Below are positions 40,433 to 50,404 of a stretch of 64,000 nt of DNA, one piece after another; the first letter of the stretch is position 1; every line of letters begins with the position of its first letter. The position numbers were made by a program, and so were the translations under genes. The stretch lies in the NCBI GenBank assembly GCA_951640165.1, contig OX621264.1, positions 7,817,001-7,881,000 of the forward strand, given 5' to 3'. The stretch is from Pseudoips prasinana. Its lineage: Eukaryota; Arthropoda; Insecta; Lepidoptera; Nolidae. The notes under the pieces were generated by a model. It saw nothing but the letters and a program-made list of their open reading frames with translations, was not told the DNA's origin and made no database searches.

Positions 40433-40711
40433 ATGTGCTATGGCAACCAAAAAACTGATAAATATACGTAGATGTATATATTTCTAAATACATACATATT
40501 ATACAAGTAACTGATGGCACTAAGTTTTGTCCTCTGGCTTAGCAGATAGGGTCACTATTCACTAGTCCAAAAGGCCAATCAATTTAAGTCAATGACAAAG
40601 AATATCCACCACGATGAGACTGACTCTGCGTTTGAATATGTAACATGGATCTATATCGAAAGATTCGCCGGCAATTTAAAAAATAAATCCTATTTTTCAT
40701 TTGTGCTCTCT

Positions 40712-40943
40712 CCGATTTGTAAATTATTGGCGAGGTAAGCAATTGGGATCGCGGTCTAACCATAGATGAGTGACCGCCAAAGTGGTTTAATTTCTGACCG
40801 TCTCCGTGCTTCGGAGAGCACGTTAAGCTGTCGGTCCCAGTTTGTAGTTATTAGGCAACAGTCAATTAAGCTATATCAGAGGCTTAGTGGGCTTCTTTAA
40901 CAACTCTGACGCTAAGGTAACCACTGCCCATACGATAAGTATG
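40712..40943 (+). repeat. 5S-rRNA-derived SINE
   Basis: GGCGAGGTAAGCAATTGGG and TAGATGAGTGACCGCC head, tail TAACCACTGCCCATACGATAAG. It abuts a family-1 SINE without a gap. Confidence 0.8.
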
Positions 40944-41276
40944 ACCGCCTCGTTGGTCTAGCGGTAGCGTGTTCACCCGCAGAGAACGAGGTCCTGGTTT
41001 CAAATCCCGGGTCGGGTCAAAAGTGATTTTGGGACTTTTCTGTAAAAAGAAAAATTTTCTCAGCATCGGCCCGAAGTCTGGAAAATGGCGGTATTATACC
41101 CCCGTGCCTCGGAGAGCACGTAAAGCCGTCGGTCCAATACCTAACCTCCTTCTAGGCGTCCCATCGGATCATGAGAGTGATGGAATAGAAAGTGCCCCTG
41201 TGTTTGCGCACACACTTGAGCACTATATTATGACCCGCACAGATGGCTAATCTCTGTTGAGACTGGCCGCCGTAAT
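40944..41276 (+). repeat. SINE family 1, near full length
   Basis: Head GCCTCGTTGGTCTAGCGGTA, B box GTTTCAAATCCC, body to TTGAGACTGGCCGCCG. Confidence 0.85.
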
Positions 41277-41639
41277 AGTCCAATACTAAGAATGTTGTAG
41301 ACAATACAACAAAATATGCTCCAAAGTTAATATATTTTATCAAAGCTATAATGCATTCAAATTATTTTTGGCAAAGGACAACAATGTTCAGTTTTCTGTT
41401 AATTAGTGTATTTTAAATTTAAATTATTGTAATAAATAATCGTACTAGTTATATATTCCTCCTAAACTCCTAGTTTTAACTCACAGAATTTGGTAATTTT
41501 TAAATGTTGTGTACAGATATCATTGAAACTCAGATTTAACAGTGTATTAAGCAAATTATATTATTAATTTGTTATTAGTCTGTAGTCTGTTTCTGTACCT
41601 ATGAAATAAAATAAAAATAAAATAAGTAAGTAATAGTCC
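41277..41639. other. unassigned AT-rich stretch
   Basis: No gene or repeat recognised. Confidence 0.4.
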
Positions 41640-41850
41640 AGTGCAGTCGCTGCGGCAGGTCATGTAATATTGGCCGCTGAATACCATTTATCAACAAGTA
41701 ATAGTAACTGTTACTCTAATAGCTGTTACAATGTAACACCAGCTATTATGCAGAAGTTCAACAGTGCGTTTAATTCTTTAAGGAAAATGTTGGGCTGGGC
41801 GTGAATCACTTTCCAGATTTACTTAAGACTCTGTCATCATTTGACGTTTG
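41640..41850. repeat. diverged satellite monomer
   Basis: TATCAACAAGTAATAGTAAC, CTAATAGCTGTTACAATGTA and TTTAATTCTTTAAGGAAAAT match the 45370-49870 monomer but with many substitutions, so it predates the homogenised array. Confidence 0.7.
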
Positions 41851-42402
41851 CGTGGGAGGTATAAACCTGCCTTTCACGTTCTGGTCGTGGGTTCGATTCC
41901 CACTCAGGGCAGATATTTGTGTGCTTTAACATGTCTGTTTGTCCTGAGTCTGGGTGTAATAATCTACACAAGTATATGGTGACAGAAACAGTAACAGAAA
42001 CAGAAACAGAAATCGTCCGAGGGAATACCTACCAGAGAACGGGCAGCAGTTTTTCTGTGAACTATGACCATAAAACTGCGATCGCCAACCCGTCTGCCCA
42101 GCGTAGCGATTATGGCATATCCAAACATTCTTTGGGGAGGCTTTTGTCCAGCAGTGGACGTACTTTGGCTAAGTTCATGAACGTTGTGCATACCTGTAAG
42201 TGACCTACTCACACTGGATTAATCTCTCTGTATTAGTTTCTTACAAACAAATTGTGAATAGGTTGTTGGTGTGCCTTATCAATAAAAATAAAAATAAAAA
42301 AATATAGTATATCAGTTATCCGGTTTCCATAGTACAAGCTCCACTTAGTTTGAGATCAGACGCCCGTGTGTAAATAATGTACCATGATATTATTATTATA
42401 AT
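41850..42402 (+). repeat. SINE family 3 with nested SINE-R and poly-A tail
   Basis: SINE halves 41850-41976 and 42299-42402. Between them are (ACAGAA)n, SINE-R (42005-42182) and a tail ending in repeated AATAAA units near 42281-42300. Confidence 0.7.
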
Positions 42403-42877
42403 CATACATTTAGGTTTTCTACAAGTTTTTAGCCAATACTACGAGATTCATCTTGTTAAAAATCTTATACGCCAAGTTTGACTCTATTTTGAAAGACAAA
42501 ATTGAGCGCAAAATACCTTTCGCTCGATAGAAAAAAAATCATAGTCACGTCTAAAATATGACTAAAACAGTATAATCTCGAAAGATTATAAGTCAATTTA
42601 AATTGTAATTATAATATGTAGTGCACCTTATGATTAGCAGAAACTCTGCTATTTGTCATAAAGATTATATTTTTGTCGCAAATAATTTGACTTTGTTTTG
42701 TGTTTTGATAATTTTTCATTCTGTTTTCTAGTCACCCGTATAAGATAGTTTATACAGATGTTGTCTGCCTCTTAAGTTAAACTCAATTTCATTCTCAATT
42801 CCAGCTATAGTTCTTTTTATAAAGAATAATTAACTTAAGCTATACATTTTAGCCAGGTTTGGAACTTAATATCTATA
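42403..42877. other. unassigned AT-rich stretch
   Basis: Nothing recognised. Confidence 0.4.
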
Positions 42878-42942
42878 ATCATCATTATCAACAGCCGAAA
42901 AACGCCCACTGCTGGACAAAGATTTCCCTCAAACATCTCCAC
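42878..42942 (-). repeat. RTE tail fragment
   Basis: ATCATCATTATCAACAGCCG and GCCCACTGCTGGACAAAG. Confidence 0.7.
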
Positions 42943-43389
42943 AGTAATAATCATCTACTCTACTGAAGAAACATAAATTACTAATTTCTTTAATTTTATC
43001 ACTTCTGTGCAATCACTACCGCAGCTCATTTAATGCTGGCCACTGAATACAATTTGTCAACAAGTAATTGTAATTGTTACTATAATCAGTGTTACAAAGT
43101 AGCAGTAGCTATTAAGAGCAAACCCGACAGCGCACTGTGATTCGCGTAGAACAAACTAGCTGGACAAAAACAACTCTTCAATTCCTAATAGTTAATTATT
43201 AAGATGAACTCATTAGCCCTATACATTAAGGAATACATCTATTAATTTTCGTAATTACCCTCATTAGGCCCGTCATTAAGGTAAGTATATAAAGTGTTGA
43301 TAATTCAAAGTGCATTCATTTGCATTTTTACACCATATTGTTAACATTATTTTAAGTCACTAAAAGAAATTTGTGATAGTGTTTTTGTG

Positions 43390-43894
43390 ATGGATTGTGT
43401 ACATAAGGGTAAGTAGTTTTGTTTTAGTTAATTTTTATCACAGGATCTTCATTATTTAATTTTATTAAATTAAATGTTTCGATAAAAGTGGACTTTTTCA
43501 CCCATATTTTTGAATTCAATAGTCAAAATATTACATGTCCACTCATGTCCACTCTGTAAAATCTATTTTATATGATTCTCACAAGTATCTAGTAGTAATT
43601 AGTAGAAAAAAATATTGCGAATTATTTGCACAACTAATTTTTTTCTTTTTTTTTCTTTAAACAGTTTTCACCGTCTCAAAAATGGACTTTTTTGAAGAAT
43701 GGCTAAAACACCCGAAGGAAACGCGAAACGTGGAGCTCTTTCGGTTTATATCTTTGAGACATGACTTTGATGGTGTTACGGAGCAGTCCCTGAGAGACGT
43801 CAAGGTCATCATCTCAAAATATTCTTCAAAATTGGCTGAAAAGTGGAGCAGCTGTGCAAGAAATAGCAGCTGTGCAAAGAATAGCTACGAATAG
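43390..43894 (+). CDS. two-exon N-terminal frame of the Transib-like element
   Basis: Exon 1 is 43390-43408 (ATGGATTGTGTACATAAGG), donor GTAAGT at 43409. The intron ends at a T-rich tract and ACAG (43661-43664). Exon 2 starts 43665 and joins in frame to the ATG at 43682: MDCVHKVFTVSKMDFFEEWL, continuing LKHPKETRNVELFRFISLRH and SLRDVKVIISKYSSKLAEKW. Good donor, polypyrimidine tract and maintained phase support splicing. The frame runs into SSCARNSSCAKNSYE and stops at 43892-43894, probably past the deletion junction. The protein would be about 83 residues and cannot be an active transposase; a role as a truncated DNA-binding product is possible but unproven. I do not recognise the domain with certainty. 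Confidence 0.5.
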
Positions 43895-44120
43895 AGATTT
43901 ACTTAATATGTTATTGATAACATCTGACCCTGTAATAAATGGTTTAAGAGAAATTCCCCGGAAGAAAATAGGTTCATTCCCTATCGAAGTCCTAGATTTA
44001 TTAGTTCAACCTAGCTTTAAGGAACAAAATGTTAATATAGTTTCTAGTTTTCATAGTTCTGCCACTCATGATCATGACTATTCAATGGATGATTCATCTG
44101 ATGATAGTGATGATGAGTGA
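43836..44120 (+). pseudogene. C-terminal remnant of the Transib-like transposase
   Basis: In the +1 frame relative to the upstream exon the sequence reads ...GAAVQEIAAVQRIATNRDLL, then NMLLITSDPVINGLR, IGSFPIEVLDLLVQPSF, and an acidic tail SMDDSSDDSDDE ending at TGA 44118-44120. TNRD...ITSDPVI..LR resembles my recollection of Transib transposase C-termini; no alignment was possible. An 18-bp tandem duplication (43847-43882) gives AAVQEI/AAVQRI. The frame has no own ATG upstream. The simplest reading is that an internal deletion joined the N- and C-terminal coding parts out of frame near 43830-43850. Confidence 0.55.
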
Positions 44121-44504
44121 TCGATTTAGTTTTTAAGTAGGTATTTTATGTATCTGATATTAGATTTTATAGTTACATTTATAGTTAAATTTATTTATAA
44201 AATTGTTTAAAAAAATATTGTGTTTTTATTTCACTATACCTGCTCAAACGACCAATGGACCTCAAATAGTATTATGACCCTTATATCTTTGCTTAATAAC
44301 CTCATTTATAAATAAAAATCGAAACAAATAATATTGTCCAGCTAGCTTGTTCTACACGAACCACTGTGCAGCGCGTTAATTTCTTTAAAGAAAACGTTGG
44401 ACCGGATGTATATCGCTTTCCTAAAACTATTTGAGGTTCAAGTAACTGGTTTCTCTAGGAAATTACTTGATGACTTGTGTTTATTTCTAATATTTTATCA
44501 GTTT

Positions 44505-45060
44505 TTTTTTGACTTTGAGAAACATACGAAATACTGATGTAAGTGAGCGTTGTGGTGTGAAAAAGGATATAGTCTCATTCCAAAGATTGAAAAAGGCTGA
44601 GGCTATGCTGAGACGTTTTGGGGATTTAGAAAGCAGGATGAAAGAATTGACAAAGGAATTATATCAGGCCTGTGTGAATAGTACAAACCACGTAAAATAT
44701 TCTCTGACTAAATCGGTGGAGTTTTCGATAGGTCAGAAGTAGGTAGGTACTCTAAACCGGCGAACACAAATTAATTACAGTAAACGGGGCAAAAGATTTT
44801 GGTACATTTCAATTTAACAAATTTACGAGTACTTAACAGTAACAAATACAGGTACCTAATTGAACTTTGGCAGTCCACTAGGCTCCACACTAGGATTCCC
44901 TGTGTCATGGAGACTAGTGTTGCAGATGTGTGCAAAGATCGTGACAAATGGAAATCCGTTCTTTCTGGGTAGGCAGAAAGAACGGATTTCTCTGGGAAAC
45001 AGTCTCGTGCACTTACACGACTTACACTTACACGTGATACAATACATCGTGTATACAATT
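44505..45060 (+). pseudogene. non-LTR retrotransposon C-terminal remnant
   Basis: The 44509-44742 frame holds RNTDVSERCGVKKDIVS, MLRRFGDLESRMKELTKELY, a decayed form of the (R)ERCG...MLRWFGHLERM...LTK motif of lepidopteran LINE C-termini. The tail at 44930-45000 matches 5880-5955 and contains a 15-bp hairpin (AAATCCGTTCTTTCT / inverse). It lies inside a satellite monomer. Confidence 0.6.
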
Positions 45061-45083
45061 TGCCAATAACTAATAGCAACTGT

Positions 45084-45369
45084 GTGGTGCTGTGTGGTGA
45101 CGGCGACACTGCTGTGTGGTGACGGCGACAAATATCAGAATCAGAATATCATCACCCCATCTCATCCCGTGGGGGGCGTAGAAGTCGACCCGAGGGAATA
45201 TCTACCAGAGGATGGGCAGCAGCTTCCTTCTGGTTACTATGACCATCTTACTGCGATCGCCAACCCGCCTGCCAAGCGTGGCGATTATGGCATATCCCCG
45301 CAAGACGATTCTTGAGGGAGGCTTGTCCAGCAGTGGACGTATTTAGCTGTAATGATGATGATGATGATG
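45084..45369 (+). repeat. SINE-R, full length with 12-bp TSD
   Basis: Flanked by AATAGCAACTGT at 45072-45083 and 45370-45381, within a satellite monomer. Starts GTGGTGCTGTGTGGTGACGG (a 19-bp unit duplicated), contains CGTGGGGGGCGTAGAAGTCG and GCGATCGCCAACCCGCCTGC. It ends GGAGGCTTGTCCAGCAGTGG...GTAATGATGATGATGATGA, the same 3' end as RTE. The 5' head is not tRNA- or 5S-like to my eye. Confidence 0.85.
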
Positions 45370-47035
45370 AATAGCAACTGTTACTATAATACCGGTTACA
45401 AAGTAGAAGTATCTATTACGAGCTTGCTCGACCTGTTTAATTCTTTATTGGACCGAATATTTATCGCTTTTCTAAAACTATTACTTCTTTACTTTTGCTT
45501 AAGTTGAGTCCCTTGAAAATAACATAATGACGAGTGTTCATTATATAATATTTTATCAGTTCCGCGCATTATCGCAGCTCTACGAATACTGGGCGCTGTA
45601 TACAATTTGTCAACAAGTAATAGTAAGTAATAGCAGTTGTTACTATAACAGATGTTACAAAGTAGCATTAGCTATTACGGGCACATTCCACGGTTGTTTA
45701 ATTCTTTCTGGAAAATGTAAGGTTGACTTCGCACAAGCAGCTGTTTCTATAATACCTGTTACAAATTAGAAGTAGCTATTACGAGCCAGCTCCAGCTGTT
45801 TAATTCTTCATGGAAAAAGTTGGGACAGACGATATTTATCGTTTTTAGATAACTATTACTACTTTACTTTTGCTGGTATTCCTTGAAAATAATATAGTGA
45901 CGAGTGTTAATTATATAGGTACCTAATATTTAATCAGTTCCGCGCACTAACTATCGCAGCTCCACGAGTACTGGGCGCTGTATACTATTTGTCAACAAGT
46001 AACAGTAGGTAATAGCAGTTGTTACCATAATAGCTGTTACAAAGTAGCTATTAGGAGCAAGTTCCGTAGCAATTTAATTCTTTCGGGTTGATGTAAAGTT
46101 GACTTTGCACAGCAGTTGCTACTATAATACCAGTTACAAAGTAGAAGTACCTATTACGAGCTTGCTCGACCTGTTTAATTCTTTATGGAAAAGTTGGACC
46201 AGATATTTATCGTTATTCAAAAACTATGACTACTTTGTGTTTGTCTAAGGTGAGTCCCATGAAAATAATATAATAACGAGTATTAATTATATAATATTTT
46301 ATCAGTTCCGCGCATTATCGCAGCTCTACGAATACTGGGCGCTGTATACAATTTGTCAACAAGTAATAGTAGGTAATAGTAGTTGTTACTATAATAGCTG
46401 TTACAAAGTAGCATTAGCTACTACGAGCAAATTGCATAGCTGTATAATTCTTTCGGGAAAATATAAGGTTTACTTTGCACAGCAGCTGTTACTCTAATAC
46501 CAGTTACAAAGTAGAAGTAGCTATTACGAGCCAGCTCGAGCTATTTAATTCTTTATAGAAATAGTTGGGACAGACATATCGTTTACCTATAACTATTACT
46601 ACTTTACTTTTGCTTAAGTTGAGTCCCATGAAAATAATATAATGACGAGTGTTAATTACATAATATTTTATCAGTTCCGCGCACTATCACAGCTCCACCA
46701 ATACTGGGCGCTGAATACAATTTGTCAACAAGTAATAGTAGGTAATAGCAGTTGTCACCATAATAGCTGTTACAAAGTAGCATTAGCTATTACGAGCCAA
46801 TTCCATGGCTGTTTAATTCTTTCTGAAAAATGTAAGGTTGACTTTGCACAGCAGTTGCTACTATAATACCAGTTACAAAGTAGAAGTACCTATTACGAGC
46901 CTGATGGAGCTGTTTAATTCTTTATGGAAAATGTTGGAACAGACATATCTTTTTTCGGTAACTATTACTACTTTACTTAAGTCGAGTCTCTTGAAAATAA
47001 TATTAAGACGAGTATTGTTATTAAAACTGACGTGA

Positions 47036-47224
47036 GGTGCTAACATAATGAAAGATAGTAACGGGTAACTCACGTAATTCATTTTATATTGGTTTCGGCC
47101 AATAGTTTCGACTTCTTCTCTGGAAGTGATCTTCAGGGTGAATGCGACCCGCACGACGCCGCGTCGCATTCGTGAGTTACTAGGTATTTCATGAGTTATC
47201 CGTTACTATCTTTCATTATAATGA
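47036..47224. mobile_element. foldback MITE in the array, copy 1
   Basis: TAATGAAAGATAGTAACGGG at the left and CCGTTACTATCTTTCATTA at the right are inverted ends (25 of 26 bp). The interior has GTTTCGACTTCTTC and GAAGTGATCTTCAGGGTGAA. Confidence 0.8.
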
Positions 47225-49085
47225 CCAGTGTTTACTATATAATATTTAATCAGTTCCGCGCACTATCGCAGCTCCACGAATACTGGGCGCTGTATACTAT
47301 TTGACAACAAGTAATTGTGGGTAATAGCAGTTGTTACCATAATAGCTGTTACAAAGTAGCTATTAGGAGCAAGTTCCGTAGCAATTTAATTCTTTCGGGT
47401 TGATGTAAAGTTGACTTTGCACAGCAGTTGCTACTATAATACCAGTTACAAAGTAGAAGTACCTATTACGAGCTTGCTCGACCTGTTTAATTCTTTATGG
47501 AAAAGTTGGACCAGATATTTATCGTTATTCAAAAACTATGACTACTTTGTGTTTGTCTAAGGTGAGTCCCATGAAAATAATATAATAACGAGTATTAATT
47601 ATATAATATTTTATCAGTTCCGCGCATTATCGCAGCTCTACGAATACTGGGCGCTGTATACAATTTGTCAACAAGTAATAGTAGGTAATAGTAGTTGTTA
47701 CTATAATAGCTGTTACAAAGTAGCATTAGCTATTACGAGCAAATTCCATAGCTGTATAATTCTTTCGGGAAAATATAAGGTTTACTTTGCACAGCAGCTG
47801 TTACTCTAATACCAGTTACAAAGTAGAAGTACCTATTACGAGCCAGCTCGAGCTATTTAATTCTTTATAGAAATAGTTGGGACAGACATATCGTTTACCT
47901 ATAACTATTACTACTTTACTTTTGCTTAAGTTGAGTCCCATGAAAATAATATAATGACGAGTGTTAATTACATAATATTTTATCAGTTCCGCGCACTATC
48001 GCAGCTCCACCAATACTGGGCGCTGAATACAATTTGTCAACAAGTAATAGTAGGTAATAGCAGTTGTCACCATAATAGCTGTTACAAAGTAGCATTAGCT
48101 ATTACGAGTAAATTCCATAGCTGTATAATTCTTTCGGGGAAATGTAATGTTCAATTTGCACAGGCAGCTGTTACTATAATACCAGTCAGAAAGTAGAAGT
48201 AGCTATTACGAGCCAGCTATAGCTGTTTATTATTTTATGGAAAAGTTGGACCAGATATTTATCGTTTCCCAAAAACTATTACTAATTTACTTTTGTTTAA
48301 GTTGTGTCGTGTAAAATAATATAATGACGAGTGTTAATTATATACCTAATATTTTATCAGTTCCGCGCACTAACTATCGCAGCTCCACGAATACTGGGCG
48401 CTGTATACAATTTGTCAACAACTAATAGTCGGTAATAGCAGTGGTTACTATAACAGCTGTTACAAAGTAGCATTAGCTATTACGAGCAAGTTCCATGGCT
48501 GTTTAATTCTTTCTGGAAAATGTAATGTTGACTTTGCACAGCAGATCTAACTATAATACCAGTTACAAATTAGAAGTAGCTATTACGAGCCTGTTGGAAC
48601 TGTTTAATTCTTCTTGGTAAAAGTTGGAACAGATACATCGTTTTTTCAAAAACTATTAGGTACTGCTTTACTTTTGCTTGAATCCCTTGGAAATAATATA
48701 ATGACGAGTGTTAATTATATAATATTTTATCAGTTCCGCGCATTATCGCAGCTCTACGAATACTGGGCGCTGTTTACAATTTGTCAACAAGTAATAGTAG
48801 GTAATAGCAGTTGTCACCATAATAGCTGTTACAAAGTAGCATTAGCTATTACGAGCCAATTCCATGGCTGTTTAATTCTTTCTGAAAAATGTAAGGTTGA
48901 CTTTGCACAGCAGTTGCTACTATAATACCAGTTACAAAGTAGAAGTACCTATTACGAGCCTGATGGAGCTGTTTAATTCTTTATGGAAAATGTTGGAACA
49001 GACATATCTTTTTTCGGTAACTATTACTACTTTACTTTTGCTTAATTCGAGTCCCTTGAAAATAACCTGACGTGAGGTGCTAACA

Positions 49086-49276
49086 TAATGAAAGATATTA
49101 ACGGGTATCTCACGTAATTAATTTTATGTTGGATTCGGCCAACCGTTTCGACTTCTTCTGGAAGTGATCTTCAGGGGGAATGCGTCCCGCATGACGCTGC
49201 CTCCGTGCGAGACGGGACGCATTTCGTGAGTTACTAGGTATTTCATGAGTTATCCGTTACTATCTTTCATTATAAT
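49086..49276. mobile_element. foldback MITE in the array, copy 2
   Basis: Same element as 47036-47224, about 2.05 kb away and in the same monomer context; it was probably co-amplified rather than independently inserted. Confidence 0.8.
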
Positions 49277-49894
49277 GACCAGTGTTTACTATATAATATT
49301 TAATCAGTTCCGCGCACTATCGCAGCTCCACGAATAATGGGCGCTGTATACTATTTGACAACAAGTAATTGTGGGTAATAGCAGTTGTTACTATAATAGC
49401 TGTTACAAAGTAGCTATTAGGAGCAAATTCCGTAGCAATTTAATTCTTTCGGGTTGATGTAAAGTTGACTTTGCACAGCAGTTGTTACTATAATACCAGT
49501 TACAAAGTAGAAGTAGCTATTACGAGCCAGCTCGAGCTGTTTATCTTTTTATGGAAAAGTTGGACCAGATATTTATCGTTTTCCCAAAAACTATTACTAA
49601 TTTACTTTTGTTTAAGTTGTGTCGTGTAAAATAATATAATGACGAGTGTTAATTATATAATATTTTATTAGTTCCGTGCACTAACTATCGCAGCTCCACG
49701 AATACTGCGCGCTGTATACAATTTGTCAACAAGTAATAGTAGTTAATAGCAGTTGTTACCATAATAGCTGTTACAAAGTAGCTATTAGGAGCAAGTTCCG
49801 TAGCAGTTTAATTCTTTCGGGTAAATGTAATGTTGACTTTGCACAGTTCTCCAGGAATTATAGAGTTAATATTGGTGTATAAAATTAAATTAAA

Positions 49895-50045
49895 TATGGG
49901 CGAACTTCCGCCACGGCGGCCATTTTCAACGGAGATTAGTTAGACTAGTTAGTAGTAGCAGCAAAAATTATACCGTACAACTATTTGCGCAAACAATACT
50001 TAGTGCATTTTCTAATGAATAATACGCTAAGCTAACGAGGCAGTC
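49895..50045 (-). repeat. SINE family 1, decayed
   Basis: GCCACGGCGGCCATTTTCAACGG and, at the far end, GCTAAGCTAACGAGGCAGTC, with most of the body deleted. Confidence 0.6.
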
Positions 50046-50062
50046 ACTATTTATAAATAACT

Positions 50063-50226
50063 AGCTGTGCCCCGCGGCTTTACCCGCGTTTAACGTTATA
50101 TGTTAATCCAGGATGTCATCTAAGCTAATTCCATACCAAATTTTATTAAATCGCTCCAGCCGTTTAGACGTGAAGAAGTAACAAACATACACATTCACAA
50201 AGTTTCGCCTTTATAATATTAGTGTG
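50063..50226 (-). mobile_element. Helitron-like element (short form)
   Basis: CTAGCTGTGCCCCGCGGCTTTACC to CGCCTTTATAATATTAGTGTGA, very similar to 12522-12694. Confidence 0.8.
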
Positions 50227-50404
50227 ATAAGTAAAATTAGCTTCGTGGTGTAAAAGTGTCATAAATAATAATAAATTAAAATACAATAATGTTTATTTCT
50301 ATGAAATTAAAACTTAGTAGTTTGGAAGCCGTTTTCAATGTGATATGAAATGTTTCTGGAAAACCAAAAACCGATGGATAACACCTACATCCTCCGAACG
50401 GGTG

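Larger units (their letters stand above)
38169..40610. repeat. ~750-bp tandem triplication
   Basis: Anchors CGTAAATAMCAGCTCC at 38169, 38908 and 39670 each begin a unit with AACTAGTCACGTA, GACCCGTTGARCTCC and a minus-strand tRNA-SINE remnant (CACGACTTCTGGCTTAGTAG; GACCAACAGGCCAGTTAAGG). Unit 3 is interrupted by Rep-J (39785-40045) and an R1-like fragment (40112-40432). The frame at 38887-39171 lies inside unit 2 and is not a gene. Confidence 0.8.
43133..44368 (+). mobile_element. Transib-like DNA transposon derivative (1236 bp)
   Basis: Terminal inverted repeats of 35 bp (31 matches): left CACTGTGATTCGCGTAGAAC, right (reverse complement) CACAGTGGTTCGTGTAGAAC, both continuing to CTAGCTGGACAA. 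A 5-bp GC-rich duplication CAGCG lies at 43128-43132 and 44369-44373. Termini starting CAC-RTG with 5-bp duplications are characteristic of Transib elements, relatives of RAG1. The right-hand heptamer equals the RAG recombination-signal heptamer. The element has TATATAAAG at 43286-43294, a two-exon frame, a C-terminal remnant and AATAAA at 44311. At 1.2 kb it is too short for a full Transib (about 3 kb), so I infer an internal deletion. hAT (8-bp) and piggyBac (TTAA) are excluded by the duplication. Confidence 0.7.
43005..44500. repeat. old satellite monomer split by a transposon
   Basis: 43005-43132 (TGTCAACAAGTAATTGTAA, GTTACAAAGTAGCAGTAGC) and 44374-44500 (TTAATTTCTTTAAAGAAAAC, TATTTTATCAG) are the two halves of one monomer. 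They join as ...CGACAGCG/CGTTAATTTC, comparable with 41760-41785 (CAACAGTGCGTTTAATTC). Confidence 0.75.
45370..49870. repeat. satellite-like array of ~370-bp monomers
   Basis: The anchor CAGTTCCGCGCA recurs about every 358-379 bp (45558, 45935, 46303, 46672, then 47614, 47986, 48357, 48729 and 49667). Two steps of about 580 bp contain a foldback insertion. Each monomer holds two related ~100-bp blocks (TAGCTGTTACAAAGTAGCA and CAGTTACAAAGTAGAAGTA). Short plus-strand frames starting ATGACGAGTGTTAATT recur because the unit recurs; they are not genes. Confidence 0.9.

Noticed and set aside
40092..40450. Overlapping frames of 60-94 codons on both strands
   Set aside because: By-products of low stop-codon density in a GC-rich retroelement 3' region; the same sequence recurs at 36428-37600.
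43804..43850. A second intron that would restore the Transib-like frame
   Set aside because: The available GT...AG pair spans under 50 bp with no polypyrimidine tract; an internal deletion explains the frame change better.
45527..48925. Recurrent frames of 74-103 codons with similar peptides (YQFRALSQL...)
   Set aside because: They repeat because the satellite unit repeats. There are no conserved start or stop boundaries and no domain.
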